A stretch of 32,210 nucleotides of DNA from Blautia sp. (GTDB lineage Bacteria > Bacillota > Clostridia > Lachnospirales > Lachnospiraceae): assembly GCA_023664455.1 (NCBI GenBank), contig JAMPFM010000034.1:1-32210 (forward strand), given 5' to 3'. Every line of letters begins with the position of its first letter. Position 1 is the first letter of the stretch. This document shows positions 16,138-27,221 of the stretch, piece after piece. The position numbers and the translations under genes were made by a program. The notes beneath the pieces are model-generated. The model ran no database searches and was not told where the DNA came from. It saw only the letters and a list, made by a program, of their open reading frames with translations.

Positions 16138-17782
16138 CCAACCTCAAAATCAAAATTTAAACCTAAGTCAAAACCTAAACCAAAACCAGAACCCAAGCCA
16201 AAATCAAAACCTAAACCCAAATAACCCGCAGCCCAATCCCTATAACAGCCAATACCCATACTACCCGCCTACACCGCAAAATCCGGCACAGACGCAGAAT
16301 GCATCGAATGAAGAAACCCCCATGACCAAGCGCATGAAAAGCCAGTTTTCCTTTTTCGGGGCAGCGAGCGCCATTTATGCTCTTTTTTACACATTCTGTC
16401 TTTATAAAAATACTTCCGGTATTACTTACCCTTTTTTCGTCGCCGGAACCCTTTGCTATTTCTTCTTATCTATGAAAAAGTTAGGGGTTCCCTACAAAAA
16501 AGACAGTCTCTTCTATCTGATCAGCGTCGTACTGCTCGGCATTTCCAACTGCTGCACCGATTCTACGCCGATTCTGCTGATGAATAAACTCTGCATTTTC
16601 GTCCTGACGTTTATTCTTATGCTGCATACAGTCTATCAGGACAGCGGGTGGAATTTTCCCAAATATATCCGGGCGATTTTCCAGACTATCGGGGGCGCTC
16701 TGCTCTGCATTTTCAGCCCTTTAATCGACCTGGCTTCTTTTTTTGATGCGCAAAAAGAGAAAAAAACAAACCGGAAAAACTATTTTGCCTATATTCTACT
16801 CGGCGTCGCCATCTCGATACCGGTCCTGACAGTCATAATCCTTCTCTTATGCGGCGCAGACGTGGTTTTTAGAAATATTGTAGAAGATTTATTTTCATTC
16901 GATTTTTCGTTTCGTACAATTTTCGGAATCGCTTTCCTCTTTTTCGTGGTTCTTATTCTCTCTTACGCTTTCTTGTCCGCACTCTGTAAAAAGCGCGTGC
17001 CGGAAACCGTTACCAGGAAGAACACCCTGGAACCAGTTATCGCGATTACAGTAAATGGAATGCTCTGCCTTGTTTATCTCTTTTTCAGCATGATACAGAT
17101 TCTCTACCTTTTCATCGGCAATATGCAGCTTCCCGAAGGCTACACCTATTCTGCATATGCCAGACAGGGATTTTTCCAGCTATTGACTGTCTGTATCTTA
17201 AACTTAATCCTTGTGCTGTTTTGTATCGCCTATTTTAAGGAAAATATCATTCTGAAAATCACGCTTACCATTATCAGCGGATGTACTTTCATCATGATTT
17301 TATCAAGCGCGCTGCGGATGTTCATGTATATCGCAAGATACAACCTGACTTTCCTGCGGATTTTCGTACTATGGGCGCTTGCCGTGATTTTCCTGCTGAT
17401 GGTCGGCATTACGATCTATATTTACTTCCAACGCTTCCCGCTCTTTTTTTACAGCGTTGCCATCACTGCTGTCTTTTATATCGGGCTTTCCTTTTCCCAC
17501 CCGGATTACTGGATTGCGCGCTACAACTTAACCCCGGAGCACACCGCTTACCTGGACAGCTACGACATCTACGACAGCGAGCGTTACCTCACCCGCCTGT
17601 CCGCCGACGCCGCCCCCATCATCCTAAACGAGACCACCAACCCCTACCTATCCGGGAACACAGACTCCCTAGAAGATTCCGCCTTCTCCTCCTACTACCG
17701 GAAAATTTCCTCTAAATGGGACAAAATGCACCTTCGGAACTTCAACTTTTCGATTTATCAGGCAGGGAAATATCTAGAATAG
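16130..17782 (+). CDS. Large multi-helix membrane protein, DUF4153/DUF4173-like
   Basis: The 550-residue protein starts with an unusual Gln/Asn/Pro-rich cytoplasmic tail (about 1-60), followed by about twelve membrane helices and a C-terminal outer or soluble tail with LTRLSADAAPIIL. The RMFMYIARYNLTFLRIFVLWALA segment and the DAAP motif match DUF4153/DUF4173 membrane proteins of Firmicutes, which have no proven function. The gene overlaps the XRE regulator by 8 bp and has AAAGGAG ahead of its ATG, so it is the third gene of the DUF2975 operon. A structured element follows about 100 bp after its stop, where the opposing lacZ also ends. Confidence 0.8.
   Translation: MTNQPQNQNLNLSQNLNQNQNPSQNQNLNPNNPQPNPYNSQYPYYPPTPQNPAQTQNASNEETPMTKRMKSQFSFFGAASAIYALFYTFCLYKNTSGITYPFFVAGTLCYFFLSMKKLGVPYKKDSLFYLISVVLLGISNCCTDSTPILLMNKLCIFVLTFILMLHTVYQDSGWNFPKYIRAIFQTIGGALLCIFSPLIDLASFFDAQKEKKTNRKNYFAYILLGVAISIPVLTVIILLLCGADVVFRNIVEDLFSFDFSFRTIFGIAFLFFVVLILSYAFLSALCKKRVPETVTRKNTLEPVIAITVNGMLCLVYLFFSMIQILYLFIGNMQLPEGYTYSAYARQGFFQLLTVCILNLILVLFCIAYFKENIILKITLTIISGCTFIMILSSALRMFMYIARYNLTFLRIFVLWALAVIFLLMVGITIYIYFQRFPLFFYSVAITAVFYIGLSFSHPDYWIARYNLTPEHTAYLDSYDIYDSERYLTRLSADAAPIILNETTNPYLSGNTDSLEDSAFSSYYRKISSKWDKMHLRNFNFSIYQAGKYLE
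16142..16250 (+). repeat. Degenerate hexamer repeat coding for a Gln/Asn/Pro tail
   Basis: The first 110 bases of the DUF4153-like gene are built from variants of CAAAAC/CTAAAC. The 13-mer CAAAACCTAAACC occurs at 16169 and again 36 bp later at 16205. Because the unit is six bases, slippage would lengthen or shorten the tail two residues at a time without breaking the frame. Confidence 0.7.
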
Positions 17783-17884
17783 TAATAGAAATAAAAACCA
17801 AAATCAAGATAAACTGCCACCAACGCAGGCGCCCACAGAAATCCACTCCCCATCAATCTCTTCTTGCCTTCTTGTCGAAAACCA

Positions 17885-18031
17885 GGCAGGGCAGACAAAA
17901 AATCCTGCGAAGGCCCTTGAAAAACGCCGGCACTTAGCGAAAAAGCCGCTTCCGCGGCTTTTAAGCTTAGTACCGCTGCGTTTTTCACGGAGCGAGAGCG
18001 CGCCTTCGCAGGATTTTTTGTCTGCCCTGCC
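17885..18031 (+). repeat. Structured intergenic element, copy 2 (candidate ncRNA)
   Basis: A perfect 30-bp stem (arms 17885-17914 and 18002-18031, beginning GGCAGGGCAGAC) encloses the same core as the element at 6688-6895: AAAACGCCGGCACTTAG, a hairpin AAAAGCCGC-TTCC-GCGGCTTTT, then TTAGTACCGCTGCGTTTTT and CACGGAGCGAGAGCGCGCC with a GAGA (GNRA) loop. The core is conserved but the outer stem is unrelated in sequence to copy 1, and the inner hairpin also differs while staying paired. No flanking direct repeats were found here. It lies between the convergent DUF4153-like and lacZ genes. The stem's A6/T6 runs could let it end transcription in both directions. Confidence 0.8.
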
Positions 18032-18094
18032 GCCCCCGCCAAATACTACTTAAAAATAGCTTCCCATGAAGTTAACTTACACAACTGTAAAGCA

Positions 18095-21076
<2,982 letters not shown>

Positions 21077-21152
21077 TTATGCTTTTTCCAACCAGACTAA
21101 TTTCTGCATTCTAATTCCTGCATTTTATATTGTTCCTTGCAGTTTTCCCTCT

Positions 21153-22568
21153 TTATTTATTTGCCGACGCTCTTCTTTCTTCCATTTCTTTTCTTATCTG
21201 CGGCAATTTCTTCTCAATATCGAATTTCAGGAAAATGACAAACATCAATACATTAATAATGACCGGTACATAATTGGAAAAGGCATAAATTCCTGCTCTC
21301 ATAGAATCTGTAGCCACCTCTAAAGTCGCATCATAAGCGCTGAGAGCCAGACATGCTGATAATATAATAGAACCCACGCCGCTTCCGACTTTACTGCCGA
21401 AGCTAACTGCGCCGGATGAAATCGCAACCACTTTTTTACCAGACTTGTATTCATTATAATCCACTGCATAACCTAAGATAACACCATACAGACACATAAG
21501 CGGAATCTGGACACAGCTTCCAAGCGCACCGGTTATCCCATACATAACGAAACTGGAAGGCATCAGACATCTTATTCCTGCAAACAGAGCCGCCCCTGCA
21601 AGCCCGAACAGGATAGATTTCTGGGCGCCCAATTTTTTAATCATGGGCTGCGAAATAAGAAATCCCAGAACCGTGCCAAGCATACCAAACGCTCCTGCTG
21701 CCGCCACCAGATTATCATTTCCAAAAATCCACTTACAGTAATAAGTAGCCGAGCTGCCTGAAATCGTACTTGTAACAGACACAATTAAATTGAATAAAAG
21801 CACCATGACCCAATATTTATTACGGAAAAGTATCCCCATAGCTTCCCCAAACGGAACCTTTTCTTCTTCCTCGTTTTCCACTTCCGCTGAGACATCTGCA
21901 CTATTCTCCATTTTTGCCTTACGACCATTATTGTAACAAACCAGAAAGCACAACAGAATAATCAGACCTAACATCGCCCCATATTTAACCCATGCGCTCT
22001 GCGCTCCGCCCAATGCATTTGTAATCGGAACCGTCATAAGCACTACCAACATTCCAGAAGCATAACTTCCGACTGCCCTGAATACGCCCATCTTCGTCCG
22101 CTCTTCCATACTCTTCGACCGGACAATCTGGATTGCGGCGTAAGGCGTGGCAATCATAGTATAAAGCACTGCTGTCAGAAGTACATTGGTAACCAATACA
22201 TAAATCAGCGCCGGAATCTGCCCCGCCTGAATCGGTACGGTAAAGAGCAGCACCATAATTGCCGCAGCCGGTACAGCCATCCGAATCATCCATCTATAAT
22301 ACTTCTTGTCACCGCCACTGGAATTATCCACGATATGACCACAGATAACGTCTGTAAATGCATCGATGACTTTTGCGATTGCCATGACAACACCCACTGC
22401 CCCGGCAGCAACGCCTACTTTGTCAGTATAAAAATAGGTAAGCTGCCCAACAATATTACTCATTAAGGCAAGACCCAACTGCCCTAACATATCGGCGCCG
22501 TAATCCTTCCCCCGCATAACTTTCTGCACACCATTGGCATCAAGCCCTAGTTCCTTTGTTTTACCCAT
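21153..22568 (-). CDS. GPH-family (MelB-like) sugar:cation symporter
   Basis: The 471-residue protein has twelve membrane helices and the features of glycoside-pentoside-hexuronide symporters: the start RGKDYGADMLGQLGLALMSN, DAFTDVICGHIVDNS (the conserved D..xD/G motif on helix 2), and the central loop with PFGEAMGILFRNKYW. It should bring glycosides in together with Na+ or H+ for cutting by the GH1 and GH2 enzymes beside it, with no phosphorylation. It stands about 100 bp after the second GH1 gene. That gap carries a predicted internal promoter with paired regulator sites (22616-22669), so it and lacZ may be transcribed from there as well. AAGGAGGG lies 11 bases before the ATG. Confidence 0.93.
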   Translation of the reverse strand: MGKTKELGLDANGVQKVMRGKDYGADMLGQLGLALMSNIVGQLTYFYTDKVGVAAGAVGVVMAIAKVIDAFTDVICGHIVDNSSGGDKKYYRWMIRMAVPAAAIMVLLFTVPIQAGQIPALIYVLVTNVLLTAVLYTMIATPYAAIQIVRSKSMEERTKMGVFRAVGSYASGMLVVLMTVPITNALGGAQSAWVKYGAMLGLIILLCFLVCYNNGRKAKMENSADVSAEVENEEEEKVPFGEAMGILFRNKYWVMVLLFNLIVSVTSTISGSSATYYCKWIFGNDNLVAAAGAFGMLGTVLGFLISQPMIKKLGAQKSILFGLAGAALFAGIRCLMPSSFVMYGITGALGSCVQIPLMCLYGVILGYAVDYNEYKSGKKVVAISSGAVSFGSKVGSGVGSIILSACLALSAYDATLEVATDSMRAGIYAFSNYVPVIINVLMFVIFLKFDIEKKLPQIRKEMEERRASANK

Positions 22569-22615
22569 AAGTATAAGTTCCCTCCTTCATTTTTTACATT
22601 ACTATGTATAATGCA

Positions 22616-22669
22616 ACTATAGTCCATAAACCATCTTTTGTATTGTAATATTTTTTACTATATTGTAAT
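22616..22669 (-). promoter_or_regulatory. Internal promoter with two direct-repeat regulator sites
   Basis: On the + strand TATTGTAAT is repeated at 22641-22649 and 22661-22669, 20 bp apart. Leftward of the nearer copy, 19 bp away, is a -10 box TATAGT (22616-22621) without a good -35 box. The symporter ATG is about 40 bp further on. The region at 25343-25395 has the same geometry. The layout fits an AraC-type activator site next to an activator-dependent promoter. Confidence 0.55.
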
Positions 22670-23962
22670 TTATAATTTTCTTTTCTGCGCGATATCCCCA
22701 AGAAAATAAAAACTCGGTTTCGGCTTTCTTTCCATTGTATCCCGGTCTACAGCAATCAGTCCAAACGTCTGTTTATATCCTGCCTGCCATTCGTAATTGT
22801 CCATTAATGACCAATGGAAGTATCCTTTTACATGAATCCCTTCATTGATACATTCCTGGACGCCCCTGACCGCCTTCGTAATATACTCTACGCGCTCTTT
22901 GTCATCATCCGTGGCAATTCCATTCTCTGTTATAAAAATCGGCTTTTTCCAATCTTCTGCCACATGCCTGATGACATGTCCCAGCGCCTCTGGATAAAAT
23001 TCATACCCAGCCATAGTAAGCCTTGTTCCCTCTTTCGGCTCCAAATCCCCGTCTTTCCCAATAAACTTCCGCGTATAATTCTGTAGACCGAAAAAGTCAT
23101 CATCTCTGATAGCAGGAAGATAATGTTTAAAATCATCCTCCCATTCTTTTTCGCTTCGGCTTTCTCCACCCGGAACAGGTTGATAATCAAATAAAGAGAA
23201 CGTAATCCCAACTTTCGTATCTGGACTCATTTTCCGAATCATATCCCTCGCCTTCATATGTGCTTCCATCACAAGCTGGTCTCCCCGCTCGCTTCTTGCC
23301 GATATAAAAATCTGCACATTTTCCGGCTTCGTATGGAATGCCTCGCCGACACTTTTCATATAGCTTTCCATATATTGTTCCGCATCAGTATTAATACCAA
23401 CTTGAACCGTCCCATGCGATGTTTTTTCTTCTGTCTTATATTCTGTGGGCATATAATATTTCATCAGTTTTGCTATCTGAAGTCCCATATTTGCCTCATT
23501 GATTGTACAGATATATGGCATATGCGCCCCTAACCTCTCCACAACATACCCACAATACTTTGCAAATAATTCCGGCGTTTTCTCGCTTTCCCAGCCGCCA
23601 TGCTGCATCAACCACGCCGGGGAACTGAAATGATGCATTGTTACAATCGGAATAATGTTATGTTCTTCACAGCAAAGCAACACTTCTTTATAATGTTGAA
23701 TTTCCTCATCGCTATATTTTCCCATTTCTGGCTCAATTCTTGCCCATTCAATGGAAAAACGGTATGCCTGATATCCTGCCTTCGCCATAAGCTGGATATC
23801 CTCTTTATATCTGTTATAATGGTCATCCGCTATGCCTGATGGCTCAGCCCACATGCTATGCTCCATATTTTCAAGAATCCAGCAGTCACTATTTCTATTG
23901 TTTCCTTCTACTTGATGTGCTGCTGTAGAAGCGCCAATTAAAAGATTTTCACTAATTTTCAT
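22670..23962 (-). CDS. GH1 family glycosidase (divergent)
   Basis: This 430-residue GH1 enzyme begins MKISENLLIGASTAAHQVEG, the usual barrel start. The acid/base is E156 in ICTINEANMG, and the nucleophile is E346 in FITENG. GH1 enzymes nearly always read T(F/I/L)NEP, so the NEAN form here marks an unusual subgroup, although the acid residue is kept. The HH, WARIEPE and WSLMDNYEW motifs are present. The substrate may be a beta-glucoside or galactoside; a phosphorylated sugar is less likely because the transporter in the cluster is a symporter. The start at 23962 is preferred because the barrel motif begins there and GAGGAGG lies upstream. It follows the first GH1 gene by 22 bp. Confidence 0.9.
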   Translation of the reverse strand: MKISENLLIGASTAAHQVEGNNRNSDCWILENMEHSMWAEPSGIADDHYNRYKEDIQLMAKAGYQAYRFSIEWARIEPEMGKYSDEEIQHYKEVLLCCEEHNIIPIVTMHHFSSPAWLMQHGGWESEKTPELFAKYCGYVVERLGAHMPYICTINEANMGLQIAKLMKYYMPTEYKTEEKTSHGTVQVGINTDAEQYMESYMKSVGEAFHTKPENVQIFISARSERGDQLVMEAHMKARDMIRKMSPDTKVGITFSLFDYQPVPGGESRSEKEWEDDFKHYLPAIRDDDFFGLQNYTRKFIGKDGDLEPKEGTRLTMAGYEFYPEALGHVIRHVAEDWKKPIFITENGIATDDDKERVEYITKAVRGVQECINEGIHVKGYFHWSLMDNYEWQAGYKQTFGLIAVDRDTMERKPKPSFYFLGDIAQKRKL

Positions 23963-23984
23963 TTGTCCTATGCCTCCTCGTCTT

Positions 23985-25295
23985 CTATAAATTTTCTCCG
24001 TTTGTTCGGATAACCTCTGCATAGAATCGTGCAGAGTCTTTCGGCGTCCGCTTCAAAGTCTGATAATCTACATAAATCAAACCAAACCGTTTATCGTATC
24101 CGTCCGCCCATTCAAAATTGTCCATGAATGACCAATATTGATAACCTATGACCGATATTCCGTCATCTATTGCCCGTCTGACTTCTTTAAGATAACGCCG
24201 CATGTAATCAATGCGCTGCGGGTCGTGAACCTGACCATCACTCATGATAAAATCTGTATTTGCCATGCCATTTTCCGTAATCAGGATGGGCAAGTGATAA
24301 CGCTCATAGTGAAACCGCGGAATCCAATATAATGCTTCCGGGGTAATTGGCCATCCCATCGCTGTACGCGGAATGCCTGGGCGTATCAGAGGATTTTTGC
24401 TTCCATCATACGGATCGTTGTAATTATTCGAGTTATACAAATTAAACCCGCAGAAATCCAGAGGCTGGTATATCGTCTTCATATCCTCTGCCGTAAGAAT
24501 ATTCTGCTCTCCCTTCGGAATCGTGCCTAAAAGCACCGGATCCATCCACCATGCGCTTCCAAACGGCATAGTTTCATCATAAGTCAACTGTCTTGCTTTC
24601 TCGATTGCCTCCGGGGTATCCTCTTCGGGTGTGAAATAGGAGCCCGTAGGAGCAAGCCCGATAAGCGGCTTTTTCCTGGCATTGGCGCGGATGACAGAAA
24701 CAGCCTTTCCATGCGCGTATAATGCATTTTTTGTCAGCTCCGGCACTTTGTCCATGATTTGTAAAAAAGGCGCATGTATACCACCTAAGTAACCACCGCA
24801 GATGAAAGCCTGTGGTTCGTTAATAGTCATCCAATATTGCACACGGTCTGAAAGCGCGTCCACGACAATCTTTACATAATCGGCAAAAACGTCAGAAATC
24901 CCATCCCAGAGCCAACCGCCCTTTTCATATGCCCACATGGGCAGATTCCAGTGGAAAAGCGTAACCATCGGTTCGATTCCGGCATTTAAGAGTTCATCCA
25001 CAAGAGAGGAATAAAATGCAAGTCCCTTTTCATTGACTACTCCTTCTTCCGGTATTACCCGCGGCCAACTAACAGAAAAACGATACGACTTTAAACCAAT
25101 TTCTTTCATAAGGGCAACATCTTCTTTATAATGATGATAATGGTCCGCAGAAATATTTCCATTCTCTCCATGTACAACATGCCCCTCGGATAACACATCC
25201 CAGATTCCCGGTCCTTTGCCGTCATCTGCGTATGCTCCTTCAACCTGATAAGCTGCAGTCGCTGCACCCCATAAAAAGTCCTTTGAAAATCCCAT
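23985..25295 (-). CDS. GH1 beta-glucosidase
   Basis: This 436-residue retaining beta-glucosidase of family GH1 begins FLWGAATAAYQVEGAY. It carries the acid/base E160 in MTINEPQ, the nucleophile E341 in ILITENGMAN and the C-terminal WSFMDNFEWADGYDKRFGL. It cleaves beta-glucosides, probably cellobiose-like or plant aryl-glucosides, in the cytoplasm, since no signal peptide is visible. It is the first gene of the leftward glycosidase cluster and diverges from the AraC-type regulator. AAGGAG precedes its ATG, and the shared region between the two holds the predicted regulator sites and promoters. Confidence 0.95.
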   Translation of the reverse strand: MGFSKDFLWGAATAAYQVEGAYADDGKGPGIWDVLSEGHVVHGENGNISADHYHHYKEDVALMKEIGLKSYRFSVSWPRVIPEEGVVNEKGLAFYSSLVDELLNAGIEPMVTLFHWNLPMWAYEKGGWLWDGISDVFADYVKIVVDALSDRVQYWMTINEPQAFICGGYLGGIHAPFLQIMDKVPELTKNALYAHGKAVSVIRANARKKPLIGLAPTGSYFTPEEDTPEAIEKARQLTYDETMPFGSAWWMDPVLLGTIPKGEQNILTAEDMKTIYQPLDFCGFNLYNSNNYNDPYDGSKNPLIRPGIPRTAMGWPITPEALYWIPRFHYERYHLPILITENGMANTDFIMSDGQVHDPQRIDYMRRYLKEVRRAIDDGISVIGYQYWSFMDNFEWADGYDKRFGLIYVDYQTLKRTPKDSARFYAEVIRTNGENL

Positions 25296-25316
25296 ATTTC
25301 ACTCTCCTTATATTTA

Positions 25317-25331
25317 GGTAGTTAGCCTACC
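25317..25331. repeat. Small palindrome in the leader of the glycosidase cluster
   Basis: GGTAG-TTAGC-CTACC is a perfect 5-bp inverted repeat just before the ribosome site of the first GH1 gene. In the leftward message it would lie near the 5' end, where it could form a small hairpin or be a protein site. Confidence 0.4.
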
Positions 25332-25342
25332 CATTTCTTATA

Positions 25343-25395
25343 AATATAAAGCAGCAAAGAATTTTCTTTATGTAATATCTTGTTTCATATTGTAA
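25343..25395 (-). promoter_or_regulatory. Glycosidase cluster promoter with paired regulator sites
   Basis: TTATGTAA (25368-25375) and TATTGTAA (25388-25395) are 20 bp apart, and a leftward -10 box TATATT (25343-25348) begins 19 bp beyond the nearer one. There is no proper -35 box. This matches the arrangement at 22616-22669 base for base in spacing. It is therefore read as the activator-dependent promoter of the cluster, controlled by the divergent AraC-family protein. Confidence 0.55.
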
Positions 25396-25408
25396 ATTAT
25401 TATATAAT
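25380..25408 (+). promoter_or_regulatory. Promoter of the AraC-family regulator gene
   Basis: TTGTTT (25380-25385), a 17-bp spacer and TATAAT (25403-25408) point rightward, with the predicted start about 35 bp before the ATG at 25450. The distal regulator site (25388-25395) lies inside the spacer, so binding would repress the regulator's own gene. The -10 is part of an 18-bp palindrome AATTATTATATAATAATT (25395-25412). Confidence 0.55.
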
Positions 25409-25449
25409 AATTCAAAATACATCATTAAGTGGAGGACAGGACCATAGAG

Positions 25450-26631
25450 ATGATTGATTTTTGTGAAACCTATTTTGCAGCGCATCATATCCCGCTGACC
25501 TGCTGCCAGGGAGGCAGACAGATTTATTCTTCTATGTACAGTGCATTGCATATAGAGCCTCTTCCCGTTACGATTTTTGAAAGCTCTGACAAAAATCCTG
25601 ATTTTCATGCGGACGCTTCCGGCATGTTGTATGGCAGAATCCGCATGAAAGATGGCGGCTATACTCTGGATATCGGTCCGGTTTCTGAGATTCCTGTCAC
25701 CGATGCCATGAGTCATCTTTTTTTGCGCGACAATGCGATTCCCAAGGAATCACGCCCTGCTGTCACTGCCTTTTTGAAAAATATCCCACAGCTTACATCG
25801 TCGCAGTTTTTATATCATCTTGTTTTTCTACATTATGTACTGAATCAGGAACGGGTTTCCATCACGGAGCATTTCTTCCAAAATGGTGAGACAGCATCTT
25901 TTTTGGAAGAAGAAACTATAAATGCCTATAATAACAAAGAAAACCTGAACCTGCACAACACTTACTTTTATGAGCAAAACCTATATGCCCTCATCCAAAA
26001 AGGAAATGTAGCGGATTTAGAGGCTTTCCTTCTGCAAAGCAACAACCGTCTGCGCGAAGGCACGCTTGCCAATACGCCCTTACGTCAGGCCAAAAATATT
26101 TTTATCGGGACGGCTACCAAGGCTGGGATGATGGGCGCGATTCCGGGCGGCGTCGATATCGAGCAGGTCTATGAGCTAATGGATCTTTATATTCAGGAAG
26201 CTGAGAGCATGAACTCCATTGAAGAAATTCAACAGCTTCAATATTCTATGCTTCTTGATTTCTGCTGCCGCGCCCACGACAGTAAAATCCCGGAAGGCAT
26301 TCCGACAGATTTGTTCATCGCTATGGATTTTATCCGTACACACACGAATGAGCCAATCAGTATCGCCGACGTTGCAAAGCAGCTTAACAGAAGCAGCTCC
26401 TATACCATACAGATTTTCAAGAAAAATCTTGGTATCAATATCGGGGCATATATTACAAGATGTAAGTTAGAAGAAGCAAAGAGTCTGCTTGCCTACAGCA
26501 CAAAAAGCCTGCTGGAAATCAGCACTTACTTGTGCTTTTCCAGTCAGGCTTATTTTCAGAATGTGTTTAAAAAGAAATTCGGGATGACGCCGATGCAGTA
26601 CCGGAATCAGCATCGCTCTGGGAGCCAGTAA
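25450..26631 (+). CDS. AraC-family transcriptional regulator
   Basis: The protein has about 393 residues. The N-terminal part (about 1-270) has no recognised fold beyond what is usual for sensor regions of this type. The C-terminal end carries the double helix-turn-helix of AraC/XylS proteins: FIRTHTNEPISIADVAKQLNRSSSYTIQIFKK, then CKLEEAKSLLAYSTKSLLEIS and FSSQAYFQNVFKKKFGMTPMQYR. It is divergent from the GH1-GH1-symporter-LacZ cluster and most likely activates it in response to a glycoside or its product. The ATG at 25450 is chosen because a GGAGG stands upstream. A GTG at 25429 is in frame but has no ribosome site. It ends 8 bp from the convergent PBECR4 gene. Confidence 0.92.
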   Translation: MIDFCETYFAAHHIPLTCCQGGRQIYSSMYSALHIEPLPVTIFESSDKNPDFHADASGMLYGRIRMKDGGYTLDIGPVSEIPVTDAMSHLFLRDNAIPKESRPAVTAFLKNIPQLTSSQFLYHLVFLHYVLNQERVSITEHFFQNGETASFLEEETINAYNNKENLNLHNTYFYEQNLYALIQKGNVADLEAFLLQSNNRLREGTLANTPLRQAKNIFIGTATKAGMMGAIPGGVDIEQVYELMDLYIQEAESMNSIEEIQQLQYSMLLDFCCRAHDSKIPEGIPTDLFIAMDFIRTHTNEPISIADVAKQLNRSSSYTIQIFKKNLGINIGAYITRCKLEEAKSLLAYSTKSLLEISTYLCFSSQAYFQNVFKKKFGMTPMQYRNQHRSGSQ

Positions 26632-26639
26632 ATGAAAAT

Positions 26640-27221
26640 TTACCCTTTTGGCGTGAGCTGGTCATACTGCACAGTAGTTTTTCCGGTCGATAGGCAAGTC
26701 TTTTCTTTTTTAAGCAGAGTAAAACGCGGCTGTCCCTGTGTATAATCTCTCTCTGATTTGGGGAAGAAAGAACGGCAGTAATAATGATCATCATCCTGCT
26801 TTCTGGCGAGAAAAATATAGATATCATTCCCTTCATATGGAGTAGACATCAGATAATCCGCCTCAATCAGGGATAACTGATTCACTTTTGCGTTGTAACG
26901 GAAAACGAGACTGTTATCATCGAAGATTTTTTCTATACTGGCAAAGGGGAAAAAACGATTTTCTATCTGTGTGAAATATCTGCTCTTTGAGATAAATTCA
27001 TAACTGATTTTGCCCGCCAATATATCGGAGAATACTTTCTCACGGTTTGCTCTGGCGATTCTCAGATCATGAAGTTTGTGGATACCAATCAGATGGTGGA
27101 AAGAAACTGCTTCAAAGCCAATATGCAGCTCATACAGTTTTCCTTTTCTGCCTAAAACAATTTGATAGGTAAGATTCAACATTTTATGATAGGCATTCGC
27201 ACATGCAGACAGTTTATCCAT
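26640..27221 (-). CDS. PBECR4-domain protein
   Basis: This 193-residue protein resembles the PBECR4 group, predicted nuclease-like domains of the barnase/EndoU/colicin/RelE-like superset seen in phage and mobile regions. The recognisable part is YHKMLNLTYQIVLGRKGK, then FHHLIGIHKLHDL and the YFTQIENRFFPF stretch. The family has no proven activity, so the nuclease idea is an inference from comparative work. The start at 27221 has GGAAAGGAA upstream. A longer frame to 27350 reads through a leader terminator and is not believed. It has a strong promoter and an attenuator-like leader of its own (27222-27447), which points to tight control. It converges with the AraC-family gene and is not part of the glycoside operon. 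Confidence 0.7.
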   Translation of the reverse strand: MDKLSACANAYHKMLNLTYQIVLGRKGKLYELHIGFEAVSFHHLIGIHKLHDLRIARANREKVFSDILAGKISYEFISKSRYFTQIENRFFPFASIEKIFDDNSLVFRYNAKVNQLSLIEADYLMSTPYEGNDIYIFLARKQDDDHYYCRSFFPKSERDYTQGQPRFTLLKKEKTCLSTGKTTVQYDQLTPKG

